In this document: in pieces, positions 9,507-18,031 of the stretch
Position numbering within the stretch: the stretch's first letter is position 1
Layout of the letters: every line of letters starts with the position of its first letter
DNA from: Bin87 sp965204395
GTDB lineage: Bacteria; Chloroflexota; Dehalococcoidia; Lucifugimonadales; UBA3495
Assembly: GCA_965204395.1 (NCBI GenBank)
Contig: OZ241987.1
Coordinates: forward strand, 3,844,001-3,908,000
Direction of reading: 5' to 3'
Length of the DNA stretch: 64,000 bases
Position numbers and translations under genes: made by a program
Notes under the pieces: model-generated
What the model was told of the DNA's origin: nothing
The model's database searches: none
What the model saw: only the letters and a program-made list of their open reading frames with translations

Positions 9507-9675
9507 TCACGTGTCGAGATCGACCAAGCCGGGGGTTTCTTTCACTCCAGCGAACCCCCAATCGATGATGCCGACTTTGATCCCGAGCGCGGTGTGGCCT
9601 TCGTCCTGCCACTCCTTGACGCCGTGCTCGCGTAGGCGTTCCACGAGCCCGTCATCCCAAGCCTTTGGCAAGTCT
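9507..9675 (-). pseudogene. Subtilase-like (S8) remnant
   Basis: A short frame ending at 9507 reads EGHTALGIKVGIIDWGFAGV, which matches the region around the catalytic Asp of S8 serine peptidases (G-VGIID-GF-G). It has no start and ends after the sequence PGLVDLDT. It lies downstream of the exported protein at 9803-10564 in another frame, with a further fragment between them. Together they look like the broken front half of one subtilase-type gene. The histidine and serine motifs are missing. Confidence 0.45.
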
Positions 9676-9802
9676 CCATTCTGACCAGTTGCCCCGATCT
9701 AACCGGTCCCTCCACTTCTTCCCGAGCCAGTTGTCCACGAGGGCGCCGCTCCATTCGTGAAGAACGTGTAAGGTCGGACTCAAAACCTTGAAGGTCGGAC
9801 CG

Positions 9803-10564
9803 CTATGTGCTGCGGTCGGGGGGCAAGTCGTGACCGCCGTAGCTCTCTGCATACAGCCGGGCCGCGGTAAACGCACTGGACAACTCCATCAACTTCGAGA
9901 TCGGCGCCATCCCGACCATAACGTTGTCGCTGGTGTCAGCACCCGGTACCTCGTCTACCGGCGTTATGCCCCGGTCCATCATCCAGGCGCGGACACAGGC
10001 CTCCTGCGACGTCGATGCAGCATCAATGAAGACCGCCACCTTCCCGTCCTTGGCGACGAATGATTTGTGCGTGCCATGAGTGGCTGGAACGCCTGCCCGG
10101 AAGGAGGTGACGGCGCCCTCGACCGAACCCGAAATCCGGTCGTAGGCGGGGACCGATGGCTGTCCCGCGGGACCGGGGACATGCTCCACGATCACCACGT
10201 CGGCTCGCTGGACGACCGCCGCCAGCGCCGAAGTCGGCACGCGCCAAGTGTTGCCCGAAACGTGGGAACCTCCAACCTCTGTGATCTGGTCCTCGATCGA
10301 CTTTGGGACCGTTATCGTAGCATCGGTATGGATGACGACCTCAACGTTAGCCGGTACGTCCTCCCCGGCGGCGTACCGATACATGAGGCCCCACGGGTAG
10401 GGGTCGATGTGGCGGACTTCCGGGCCAAGCGGGATTATGGCCGGTTCGGCCTGCTCGGTTTGGGATGGTACCCACGGAATCCCTCCAACCAACAGGCCGA
10501 TCGATACGACGGTCAACAGCGCAGCCAGCACGGCCGCCATCGAGAGTATTGTTAGCCTGTTCAT
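9803..10564 (-). CDS. Exported protein, possibly the N-terminal part of a broken S8-type peptidase
   Basis: The 253-residue product starts at an ATG with AAGGAG seven bases upstream. It opens with a hydrophobic segment (LTILSMAAVLAALLTVVSIGLLV), a signal peptide or anchor. The rest has two similar alpha/beta stretches (VPTSALAAVVQRADVVIVE and a later MAPISKLMELSSAF) that resemble the inhibitor-like pro-region found in front of some subtilases. No catalytic triad is present. The frame ends with GGHDLPPDRST, and a subtilase-like fragment follows in another frame. I infer a decayed peptidase gene, but a stand-alone exported protein is also possible. Confidence 0.5.
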   Translation of the reverse strand: MNRLTILSMAAVLAALLTVVSIGLLVGGIPWVPSQTEQAEPAIIPLGPEVRHIDPYPWGLMYRYAAGEDVPANVEVVIHTDATITVPKSIEDQITEVGGSHVSGNTWRVPTSALAAVVQRADVVIVEHVPGPAGQPSVPAYDRISGSVEGAVTSFRAGVPATHGTHKSFVAKDGKVAVFIDAASTSQEACVRAWMMDRGITPVDEVPGADTSDNVMVGMAPISKLMELSSAFTAARLYAESYGGHDLPPDRST

Positions 10565-11274
10565 AGGGTGTCTCCTTGATCCGTCCGCATCGGCTCATCC
10601 GCATGCTCGGGGTCGCGCCCCCGGAATGCGGTAGCCCGATCTTGTCGGTAGGGCGCTTGTATTTTCTAATGAAAGCAGACAGTTGTGAGGTGCGTGATGG
10701 CGCCTGAAATACCGGGGACTACCTGGACCGTTTTCTTGCTTTTTTGGTAGCCTTTTCGTGGGTCCGTTTCTCGGTCCAGTGCTGACAAGCGTTGCAGTTG
10801 GTTGGGCGCTGTAGATGGACGCCAGTGCGCCCCTGTGAGACCTACTCTTCAGCGTTGCAACGGTCCCGTCGTCGTGGGTGTTGTTTCGACTTGGCGGATG
10901 GCACGGTTGGTTGGTCGCCCGGGTGTCGGCGCCACGTGCTGAGGCCGCTGTTTCTCTGGTGGCGAAACCGGGCGCGACGCAGGGTATAGCAGTCGCCCGA
11001 AAAGCGGCAACTCACCATTCACAGCACCTCGGAATCGAACCGAGACAACACAGGCGACAACTCTACATAAACTTACCTGTCGGAACAGGATAACCAAAAC
11101 AGCCCAGCCGCGACGACGGGGCCGGACACACGGGAGGCGCTAGGAAATTTCGCCACTCGGTTCATGGTCGGACGGACGATGAAAGTGTCCACCATTGTGA
11201 CGAAAATCGTCTTAGAATTTGTAGCCGCCAACGGCATGATAGTACCTTTTGGTAGGCGACTGCGGAAATCAGGC
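10565..11274. other. Long stretch with no recognisable gene
   Basis: About 700 bases separate the exported protein from the fibronectin-III pseudogene. Short frames exist but none is convincing. A hairpin at about 11027-11043 resembles a tRNA T-arm on the minus strand, but no complete tRNA can be folded around it. Confidence 0.5.
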
Positions 11275-12639
11275 TCACCGCGATAACATGGCCCCTGCCA
11301 AATCTAGCAAGGGCCCGGGCCCTCTAGAGTAAACGCACTGTACCTCGTCGGCTGGGCGAGTCGCGAGAACCTCCGGAACTTTCTCCTTCCCCGTCTCCTC
11401 TCCATCATAGGGATCGAATTCGACATGGTTCTCGTAGTGAGTCCCCACCAGGGGTTTTTGCCGCTGCGGCTGCGGCTGCGCCGTTGGTGGTGCTCCGTGC
11501 CTGCGACCGGCGGCCCAGCAAATCGCGATAGTTGACCTCCTCGAATCCCGCCACGCGGTAATACAGGGTAGTGTCGGGCCCCAGGCCCCAGTGGACGAAC
11601 GATGTCTGGTCAGACCTAAGCCGGATACCTTCCCTGTCATATACGCCGTCCTCGGAATACTCCAGGTAGTAACCGTCGACCCCCTTGGGCTCGCAATCGT
11701 TCTCCCGGTTAGGGTTGCACTGACGGGTCCAGGACAGCATAATTTCGGTTGCGGTGGTGGCCCGGGCAGTGAGGCTGGGTGCCGACAAACCCGCCCCCAG
11801 GTCAGCGTCAATGGTGATGGAGAACGGATACGACCACCCGCTCCAGCCGGCGCTGTGCGCGCCCTGATGCGGTAGCGCCGCGTGTCCCCGTCCTTCAGCC
11901 CGGCGTGGGTGTAGGACTGGGCCGACGCCGAGGGGCTGGTCAGGCTGCACCACCTCTCGCCGTCTACTGAGTACTGCAACTGGTAGCCGGTAACCGGCGC
12001 GCCGCCGTCGTAGAACGGCTCCCACCAATACAGGGTGATGGCGGTCCTGCTAGCTCCACACTTCCCCCACTCGGGCAGAACCTCGCCGCCGGCGCTGGCC
12101 TGGGCCACGTTGCTCCATGTGCCCGGCCCGTTGTTGGCCTCGGCGCCGGTGAACGCCCGCACCTGGTAACACCGGTAGGCCCCGGGCTCCAGGGCATCTC
12201 CGAAGTCGCCGGTGTCCAGGTATTCCTGCGGGGCGGCGGCTGGCCAGAATTTCTGGTCCCCCATCCGGTCCAGGTACTGCCAGTAGGTTCCGCACGTCCA
12301 GGCCACCTGGTCGTAGTCCGCCCGGGAGATGTCGGAGGCGAAGAACGTACGGCCGTTGTCTCTGGGGTGGTTCAAGGTCAAGGGGATGGCGGGGACAGCG
12401 TCGGCGCCGGAGCCCTGGTTGGCCCGGCTGGCGCTGAGGCTCGGCGCGTCCGGTACACCGGACACCGTCGTCGCCACCGAAAGGTCCGACCAGACGCCCA
12501 GCCCGGCCGGGTAGGCCCCGACCCGGTAGCAACGGGTCTCCCCACTGGGCACCCCGGTCTTGGTGCAGCTCCGCCCGGAGGCTTTGTTGCTCCGGCAGGT
12601 GTTGCTCCAGCCGCCGGTCCCGTTGCGCGAACACTTCCC
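11275..12639 (-). pseudogene. Fibronectin type III repeat protein, C-terminal fragment, interrupted by IS-A
   Basis: Reading minus strand from the IS-A edge gives FnIII-like segments: CSRNGTGGWSNTC, TRCYRVGAYPAGLGVWSD, then GAYRCYQVRAF and PVTGYQLQYSVDGERW. Around 11855-11865 the frame must shift to continue (RIRAR then SAGWSGWSYPFSITIDA), and a GYYLEYSEDG / LYYRVAGF module follows. Near 11460-11490, in a GC-rich trinucleotide run, the frame seems to shift again (HYENHVEFDPYDGEE). The front of the gene lies beyond the IS cluster at 15528-16013. This was probably a secreted FnIII-repeat protein. Two frame breaks plus an insertion make it a pseudogene. Confidence 0.75.
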
Positions 12640-12676
12640 CTAGTATTACAGCCGCAGATTGGTGTGATAGGGTGGG

Positions 12677-13873
12677 ATGACAACTACTGACGAGAGGGGA
12701 GGGGTCGGGATGGGCCGTACTGTACCGGAGCGAGAGGAAGTACGGGCTTGGGAGGCTGGGCTGCGGGCGCTGCACGAGCGGATCGGGGGACGGTTCGGTC
12801 GTCGTGAGCCTCGACAGCGAGCCTTGGCCTATCTGAAGGGTTTGCTGGGGTCGGTGGACCGCAAGAACGGATGGCAACTAGCCGAGTATAGTGGCGATGC
12901 CACGCCCGATGGGGTGCAGCGGTTGCTGGCGACGTACCGCTGGGACGGCGATGCAGTTCGGGACGACCTGCGGGAGTACGTGGTGGAGCATCTGGGGGAC
13001 CCGGAAGCGGTGCTGGTGGTGGACGAGACGGGGTTTCTGAAGCAGGGGCAGAAGTCGGCGGGGGTGCAGCGTCAGTACAGCGGCACGGCGGGGAAGGTGG
13101 AGAACTGCCAGATTGGGGTATTTCTGGCCTACGGCAGCAAAGGTGGCCGGACCTTTCTGGATCGGGAGTTGTACCTGCCCCAGGTTTGGGCGGAGGATGG
13201 GGAGCGTTGGTGGGAAGCCGGCGTGCCAGCAGAGGCGGTCTTTCGCACCAAAGGGCAATTGGCGCAGGTGATGATTGCCCGGGCGGTGGCGGTTGGCGTG
13301 CCCTTTGGCTGGGTGGCCGGAGATACGGTGTACGGCAATGACCGCCGACTGCGGCGGTGGCTGGAGGAGCAAGACTTGCCCTACGTGCTGGCGGTGAAGA
13401 ATAACGAGCCGCTGTGGGTTGACACGGAACGTGGTGCGGCGCAGATCACAGCGCGACAGTTGGCTCAGGAGATACCCGCTGACCAGTGGCTGCGGCTGAG
13501 CGCTGGAGAGGGCAGCAAAGGACCCCGTCTCTACGATTGGGGACGGGTATCAATCCGTCCCGGGTCTGAGCCGGACCAAAGCCACTGGCTGCTGGCGCGC
13601 CGCAGCATCGCAGACCCTGATGACCTGGCTTACTACGCCTGCTTCAGTCCAACAGGAACAACCGTGGCCGAGCTGGTGCGAGTGGCGGGCCACCGCTGGA
13701 TCATCGAAGACGCTTTCAAAGAAGCCAAGCAGGAGGTGGGCCTGGACGAATACGAAGTGCGGCGCTGGGTCGGATGGTACCGCCACATTACTCTGGCGTT
13801 GTTGGTTCACGCCTTCCTGGCGGTGTGCCGGATGTACGCCAATGTCGAGGATGCCAAAGGGGGGCGGCATTGA
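12677..13873 (+). CDS. IS701-family transposase of IS-A (frame ends early)
   Basis: A DDE transposase of the IS701 group: DETGFLKQG around the first catalytic Asp, GDTVYGND around the second, and AFKEAKQEVGLDEYEVR with the catalytic Glu. The start is uncertain. ATG 12677 gives 398 residues, but ATG 12710 has a better GGGGAGGGG site. The frame stops just after AAAGGGGGGC at about 13857-13866. A shift of one base back in the G run continues into NELIPLTVPEVRRLLRWLL, the normal C-terminal region of the family. That region is then interrupted by IS-B and resumes at 15438 (WRRRHQARARR), ending at TAA 15519-15521. The copy is therefore inactive as it stands. Confidence 0.88.
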   Translation: MTTTDERGGVGMGRTVPEREEVRAWEAGLRALHERIGGRFGRREPRQRALAYLKGLLGSVDRKNGWQLAEYSGDATPDGVQRLLATYRWDGDAVRDDLREYVVEHLGDPEAVLVVDETGFLKQGQKSAGVQRQYSGTAGKVENCQIGVFLAYGSKGGRTFLDRELYLPQVWAEDGERWWEAGVPAEAVFRTKGQLAQVMIARAVAVGVPFGWVAGDTVYGNDRRLRRWLEEQDLPYVLAVKNNEPLWVDTERGAAQITARQLAQEIPADQWLRLSAGEGSKGPRLYDWGRVSIRPGSEPDQSHWLLARRSIADPDDLAYYACFSPTGTTVAELVRVAGHRWIIEDAFKEAKQEVGLDEYEVRRWVGWYRHITLALLVHAFLAVCRMYANVEDAKGGRH

Positions 13874-13977
13874 CGAACGAGCTGATCCCGCTGACCGTTC
13901 CCGAGGTCAGACGACTGTTACGCTGGTTGCTCCGGCGGCATCGGCAGCGCGCTGACTTTACCATTGGCTGGTCTCAG
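13859..13977 (+). pseudogene. IS-A transposase C-terminal segment, cut by IS-B
   Basis: In the -1 frame this reads ALTNELIPLTVPEVRRLL and reaches GWSQ just before the IS-B end. Joining across the CTCAG duplication to 15438 gives WSQWRRRHQARARR, as expected for IS701 transposases, and then the stop inside the right inverted repeat. The rest of the coding tail is at 15438-15521. Confidence 0.8.
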
Positions 13978-15432
13978 CTGGGCTTTGCGCATTTCAAGCG
14001 GCGTAAGCGAGGGAGTCCACCATTCGTCGGTACAGAGCGACGGGGAATTCCTGCGTGTCGGGGTTGCCGGCCGACAGTGAGAAATCTTCCGATGCCAGCC
14101 AGAGGTGCCGACGCACCAGGGCGATGGCGTCCACGAAAGTTGGCGATGGTTTGTCGTACCAAGCGGCGGTGCGCGGGGTCATCGAATGTTGTTTTTGCAA
14201 CGAATGGGCGGCCAGGGTGGTCCAGGAGAAGAGGCCCAGCAGCGCGGGCGTGGTGCGGGCGATGGCCAAGTCGGACCACTGGCGCTGGGTCTCCATGCCC
14301 AGGTGGGTTCGCGCCTCCTGAAAGGTGACTTCGAGTTGCCAGCGCAGGACAAACCACTCCCGGATCTGGGTCGGGTTCGCCAACGGGTCGGTGCAGAGGA
14401 GGGCTTGGGGATCGAAAGCGCCTTCGGGATCTCGGACCAGCACCCAGCGAATGGTCACCGCCGGTTTGCCCGAGCTGTACCAGACCGCGGTTTGGGAGGT
14501 AAGTTCCAGCGTGCGGATGGTGCCGTCGTACCACGCCACGGCGGCGACGGTCCAGGCCACATGGTCCTGGTCCAGGATGGTTTTCAGCGACGGTCGCCGC
14601 TGGCCTTTCAGGGCTGACCGGCCTTTCTGACCTGGCGGCCGAGGCGGCGCTGGCGCGTAGAGAGCGGCGTCCAAGCGCAGTCTGGCGATGAGGGTAACGG
14701 GTTCACGAAGGGATTGGCAGCAGTGGAGCAGATCCAGCACGGCGTAGCCGTTATCCCCCACCAGCACGAGAGTCCGGTGGGGCAGCCAGCGACGCAGCTG
14801 AATGACCATTTGCCGGGCCCAATCGGTGAGCTTCTTGTGCCGGCGTCCCTGCTGCTGGTAGTACCGAGAGGAAGGGGCCAGCACCGTGAGCACCGGCAGC
14901 GCCCAGTGGCGTCCCGCCCACGGCACGTGGCCCAGCCACATCAGGGAGATCCAGCGCAGGCCACTGGCCTTGACCAGTTGATGGCGGCTGGAACGCACCG
15001 CGTCCCGGTAGATGCCTCGTGCTTTGATCTTAGCGCCCCGACGCCGCTCCAGGGTTTCGTCGATGCCGAAGACCAAGGGGCCGTCGCCCCGATCCAGATG
15101 CTGGAGCAAAAGCAAGAGCAGGACGCGGGCCACCGCGCGGGACGACCACACCGCCCGATTGAGCACCTCGTGGTAGCGGGCGTAGTCGCGCTGGTCGCTG
15201 CGGCCCATGACGCGCAGCGCTGCTGCCACGGTGCGTTGACCTGTGGTCAGGATCGCGCCCACCAGCAGGAGTTGAGCCTTCTGCCAAGTGGGGTTGGTGA
15301 ACAGAATTGCGAAGGGGGAGAGTATCGGTACAATGGCATTGGGCAGGGTGTGCATGGCTGGACCTTCAGTGACGTTTGGGTCAGGCCAGCTTACCCTGTC
15401 CTTTTACTTTTCTAAGCATGCGTAAAGTCTAG
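13978..15432. mobile_element. IS-B, complete insertion sequence nested in IS-A
   Basis: The element is 1455 bp. Its ends CTGGGCTTTGCGCAT and (reverse complement) CTAGACTTTACGCAT match at 12 of 15 positions. It is flanked by a perfect CTCAG direct repeat (13973-13977, 15433-15437). Removing the element and one CTCAG restores the reading frame and family motif of the IS-A transposase. A truncated second copy lies at 16540-17378. Confidence 0.9.
13994..15355 (-). CDS. DDE transposase of IS-B (IS4/IS701-like superfamily)
   Basis: The 453-residue transposase occupies almost all of IS-B. The N-terminus (NPTWQKAQLLLVGAILTTGQ, ARYHEVLNRAVWS) is the helical part. GIDETLERRRG carries the first Asp, LVLVGDNGYAVLDLL the second, and WQLEVTFQEARTHLG the Glu of the DDE triad. 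ERRRGAKIKARGIYRDAVRS is typical of a large group of DDE_5-like transposases. The frame is intact and the terminal repeats and target duplication are preserved, so this copy may be, or recently was, active. It reads opposite to the IS-A transposase. Exact family placement (IS701 versus IS4) would need a database search. Confidence 0.88.
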   Translation of the reverse strand: MHTLPNAIVPILSPFAILFTNPTWQKAQLLLVGAILTTGQRTVAAALRVMGRSDQRDYARYHEVLNRAVWSSRAVARVLLLLLLQHLDRGDGPLVFGIDETLERRRGAKIKARGIYRDAVRSSRHQLVKASGLRWISLMWLGHVPWAGRHWALPVLTVLAPSSRYYQQQGRRHKKLTDWARQMVIQLRRWLPHRTLVLVGDNGYAVLDLLHCCQSLREPVTLIARLRLDAALYAPAPPRPPGQKGRSALKGQRRPSLKTILDQDHVAWTVAAVAWYDGTIRTLELTSQTAVWYSSGKPAVTIRWVLVRDPEGAFDPQALLCTDPLANPTQIREWFVLRWQLEVTFQEARTHLGMETQRQWSDLAIARTTPALLGLFSWTTLAAHSLQKQHSMTPRTAAWYDKPSPTFVDAIALVRRHLWLASEDFSLSAGNPDTQEFPVALYRRMVDSLAYAA

Positions 15433-15527
15433 CTCAGTGGAGACGAAGGCATCAAGCCCGAGCCCGACGGTCCCATCACCAACGACGACTGAACAATCCC
15501 GCCATCAATGTGCGGCTGTAATACTAG

Positions 15528-16013
15528 TAGTAGCTGATGGGCGAACCCCCGTCGTCCGACGACGGCTCCCGGGACGCCACGACCTCGCCGGCGGCGCAGC
15601 CTGCCGGGACCCGGCCCGGGACGCAGACCTCGACCAGGGGCCCGGTATGATGGCCTTGCTCAACGACCGCACCAGGTAAGTCCGCACGGCACCGCCGCTG
15701 GTGTCCACAAACCGGTTGCTCTTCACCTGGTCGTTCAGCGTCTTCCATATTTGCCGTTTAGGTACTGCACCTCGTAACGGGCCACCGGCCCGTGTTCACG
15801 TGTGGCGTCTCTTCCTAGGCCAGCCCCGGCTGGTTGGCGAATCGCGCCGCCCGACGTCCCCGACACGCCGCCCCCGCGGGCCGTGATGGTGGCGGTGTTG
15901 TTGCCGGATTTGTAGCCATAGTATTTGCAGGGTGCCGGCTGACTCCGTTGGCGGTGTCTCCGGACACCGCGCTCAGGACCAACGAAGGACGGAAAGGTCG
16001 ATTTGCCGCTCAT
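15528..16013 (-). pseudogene. Fibronectin type III protein, N-terminal fragment beyond IS-A
   Basis: Minus-strand segments in different frames read GPVARYEVQYLNGKYG, then VKSNRFVDTSGGAVRTYLV and AIIPGPWSRSAS, then SREPSSDDGGSPISYY up to the IS-A edge. These look like successive pieces of FnIII modules. The last piece lies in register with GKCSRNGTGGWSN on the other side of IS-A, apart from a TAG at the target site. At least two internal frame breaks are needed. I see no intact start. Confidence 0.6.
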
Positions 16014-16444
16014 TTCCTCTCATTTCCGCTAATTCCAGTAGGGCATTAGGCGGGTGGTGGGGCTGAATTGGGGACCGAGGGAAGGGTTTTGGCGGCGGTT
16101 TGGGTGGGTTTGGGGGAGCGAGGTTCGCGGTGTTGGGAAGTGGGCATTGGGTCGGCTGTGGCGGGCTTGGGGTGGTGGGTTGGAATTGGGGCGTTGGGTA
16201 ATATGGTACGGATGGGGTAGTGGTTAGAGCGAGGCAGAAGTGTCACCGATGCGGGGGGTCTGAACTGGGGGTTTTTGGGGGGAATCGGGTGATTATGGGG
16301 GGCGATGGTAGGTCCTTTTGCCACAAAAGGCAGGTGATGCACAAAAAGTTGTGCGTTTTGGCGCAGACAGGAATGACTGTGCCACCTGAATTGGGGCGGC
16401 GGGGGCCCTGGCAGTGACAGGTTACGCAAAGTGGATACGCGTGA
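15986..16444. repeat. Dispersed G-rich repeat, copy 1
   Basis: This ~459-bp stretch is closely similar along its length to 36370-36846. Shared blocks include AGGACGGAAAGGTCGATTT, TTCCGCTAATTCCAGTAGGG, GTGTTGGGAAGTGGGCATTG, TGCCACAAAAGGCAGGTGA and CTGGCAGTGACAGGTT. The plus strand is very G-rich with few C. No convincing gene lies in it. Confidence 0.88.
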
Positions 16445-16710
16445 GGGTGTTGCCGGCGTTGACGCTGCGCCCCGTCTTAGCGTTGTATGTTCTAGCCTGC
16501 GTACTATCGATCAGGAATAACGCGGCGCCTGACGCTTATCTGGACTTTGCGCAAATCAAGCGGCGTAAGCGAGGGGGTCCACCATCCGGTGGTACAGAGC
16601 GACGGGGAATTCCTGCGTGTCGGGGTTGCCGGCTGACAGTGAGAAATCTTCTGACGCCAGCCAGAGGTGCCGACGCACCAGGGCGATGGCATCCGCGAAG
16701 GTCGGCGATG

Positions 16711-16723
16711 CGCCTCAGGCGGA
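16711..16723. repeat. GC palindrome micro-insertion (site 1)
   Basis: CGCCTCAGGCGGA replaces about eight bases of the aligned IS-B sequence between GGCGATG and CCTACCA. Confidence 0.7.
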
Positions 16724-16901
16724 TCCTACCAGGCGACGGTGGGTTGGGGGATGGGATGATGTTGCTGCAACGAGTGGGCGGCCAGGGTGGTCCAGGAGAA
16801 GAGGCCCAGCAGGATGGGCGTGGTGCGAGCGATGGCCAAGTCGGACCACTGGCGTTCGGATTCCGTGCCCAGATGAGTGCGCGTTTCCTGAAAGGTGACT
16901 T

Positions 16902-16916
16902 TCCGCCAGAGGCGGA
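16902..16916. repeat. GC palindrome micro-insertion (site 2)
   Basis: TCCGCCAGAGGCGGA stands where IS-B has CGAGTTG between AAGGTGACTT and CCAGCGCAGG. The arms are perfect 6-bp complements. Confidence 0.8.
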
Positions 16917-17314
16917 CCAGCGCAGGACAAACCACTCCAGGATCTGGGCAGGGTCTACGATTGGGTCGGTGCAGAGGAGGCCTAGGGTTCGAAGGTATCC
17001 TCGGTATCTCGGACCCGTACCCAGCGGATGGTCACCGTCGGCTTACCCGAACGGTACCAGACGGCGGTCTGGGTGGTAAGTTACACGGTGCGGGTGGCGC
17101 CGTCGTACCAAGAGAAAGCGGCGACGATCCACGGTACATCGGTCAGATCCATGAGAGTTTTCAGCGAGGGTCGCCTCGGGCCTTCCAGTGCTGGCCGGCC
17201 ACTCTGACCCGGCTGACGAGTCGGCGCTGGCGCGTAGAGAGCGGAGTCCAAACGTAAATGGGCGATGAGAGTGACCGGCTGGCGGAGGGATCGGCAGCAA
17301 TGGAGCAGGTCGAG

Positions 17315-17327
17315 TCCGCCTGAGGCG
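17315..17327. repeat. GC palindrome micro-insertion (site 3)
   Basis: TCCGCCTGAGGCG follows GGAGCAGGTCGAG, at the point where the IS-B copy suffers an internal loss. A second TCCGCC half follows directly, and another half (TCCGCCTCA) lies at 17370-17378. Confidence 0.7.
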
Positions 17328-17389
17328 CGTCCGCCACCGGCACCTGGGGGCGATGGGCAGCCAGTGGCGTCCGCCTCATAAGAGCAGAG

Positions 17390-17760
17390 GGGGAGCATCG
17401 ACAAAGACACGATGGTGGAGCTGCCGAAGTCACCGCGCCAGGCGAATCGAAACTGTGAGCGCACTGGGGATGGAGCCGACCCCGTCGTCTTTCTCCGACA
17501 AGGAGTTGACGCGTGGCACCTCCCGACGGTCATGGCGCGTGTGGTAGAAAGTATGACCAAGAGAGCCGGCTGTCCTGAAATCACGCTCCACGGTCTACGG
17601 AATTTCCACGCCTCCACGCTGCTGCAGTCGGGAATCGACCCCGCCGTGGTGGTGGAGAGGCTGGGAGAATCCAGCGCGGCCATCACGCTGTCGGTCTACG
17701 CCCACTGTCTTTCAGGATGGTAGCGCGGGGCGGCGGAGGTCTTCTCGAAGCTGATGAGAG
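17390..17760 (+). pseudogene. Tyrosine recombinase (phage-type integrase) C-terminal remnant
   Basis: The plus-strand frame from about 17412 reads ITLHGLRNFHASTLL, GIDPAVVVERLGE and ITLSVYAH, the Arg box and Tyr motif of a tyrosine recombinase. TAG at 17721-17723 interrupts it after SGW. The same frame goes on with RGAAEVFSKLM, the usual tail of such integrases, so the stop is probably a nonsense mutation. The N-terminal and core-binding domains are missing. It is squeezed between the IS-B remnant and IS-C. Confidence 0.78.
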
Positions 17761-17845
17761 CCGCGCGATCGCCAGACAATTGCCGGACAAATCGCCGGCA
17801 TCTCACATCTGTTTACAGCATCACGCGTAGTATTACAACGACGGG

Positions 17846-18031
17846 TTAGGGAGGAAGGCCGGAAGCATCGCGATGGAGAGTAGCGCGGCGTTTCTCGTGG
17901 GAGCGTCGGGCCCGCTCGTTACGTTCCTGAACGTCTGCCAGCCACCCCAGCAGTTCCTCCGGCCCGAACCGTTCTTTGGGCAAAAGCTCACGGACCACTC
18001 GATACACCTGAGGTCGGGTGATTCGGGGCAT
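17846..18031 (-). pseudogene. IS-C transposase C-terminal segment (shifted frame)
   Basis: This frame reads PQVYRVVRELLPKERFG then LLGWLADVQERNERARRSHE, a basic helical tail like the end of IS701-family transposases. It overlaps the end of the main frame by about 44 bases. Removing one A from the A5 run at about 18031-18036 joins the two parts. Confidence 0.65.

Larger units (their letters stand above)
12644..15523. mobile_element. IS-A, IS701-type insertion sequence (split by IS-B)
   Basis: Terminal inverted repeats TATTACAGCCGCA match perfectly for 13 bp and continue to about 21 bp with two mismatches. CTAG flanks both ends (12640-12643 and 15524-15527), consistent with the 4-bp CTAG target duplication known for IS701. 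Removing IS-B (13978-15432) leaves an element of about 1.42 kb with one transposase gene. The element sits inside a fibronectin-III pseudogene. Confidence 0.88.
16540..17378 (-). pseudogene. Truncated and mutated second copy of IS-B
   Basis: The left end CTGGACTTTGCGCAAATC matches the IS-B end, and the sequence then follows IS-B closely. Transposase pieces are visible in several frames (QRQWSDLAIARTTP-like, then LLHCCRSLRQPVTLIAHLRL). The copy carries frameshifts, has an internal loss near 17330, lacks the right end, and is interrupted by short TCCGCC..GGCGGA palindromes at 16711, 16902 and 17315. It ends in a half palindrome at 17370-17378. Confidence 0.85.

Noticed and set aside
11027..11043. 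A complete tRNA or tmRNA on the minus strand
   Set aside because: Only the T-arm pairs well; the acceptor 5' strand, D arm and anticodon arm cannot be found.
16046..16429. Pro-rich minus-strand frame inside the dispersed repeat
   Set aside because: The frame is partly shared with copy 2, but indels between copies break it. The composition simply reflects the G-rich plus strand, so I treat it as non-coding.
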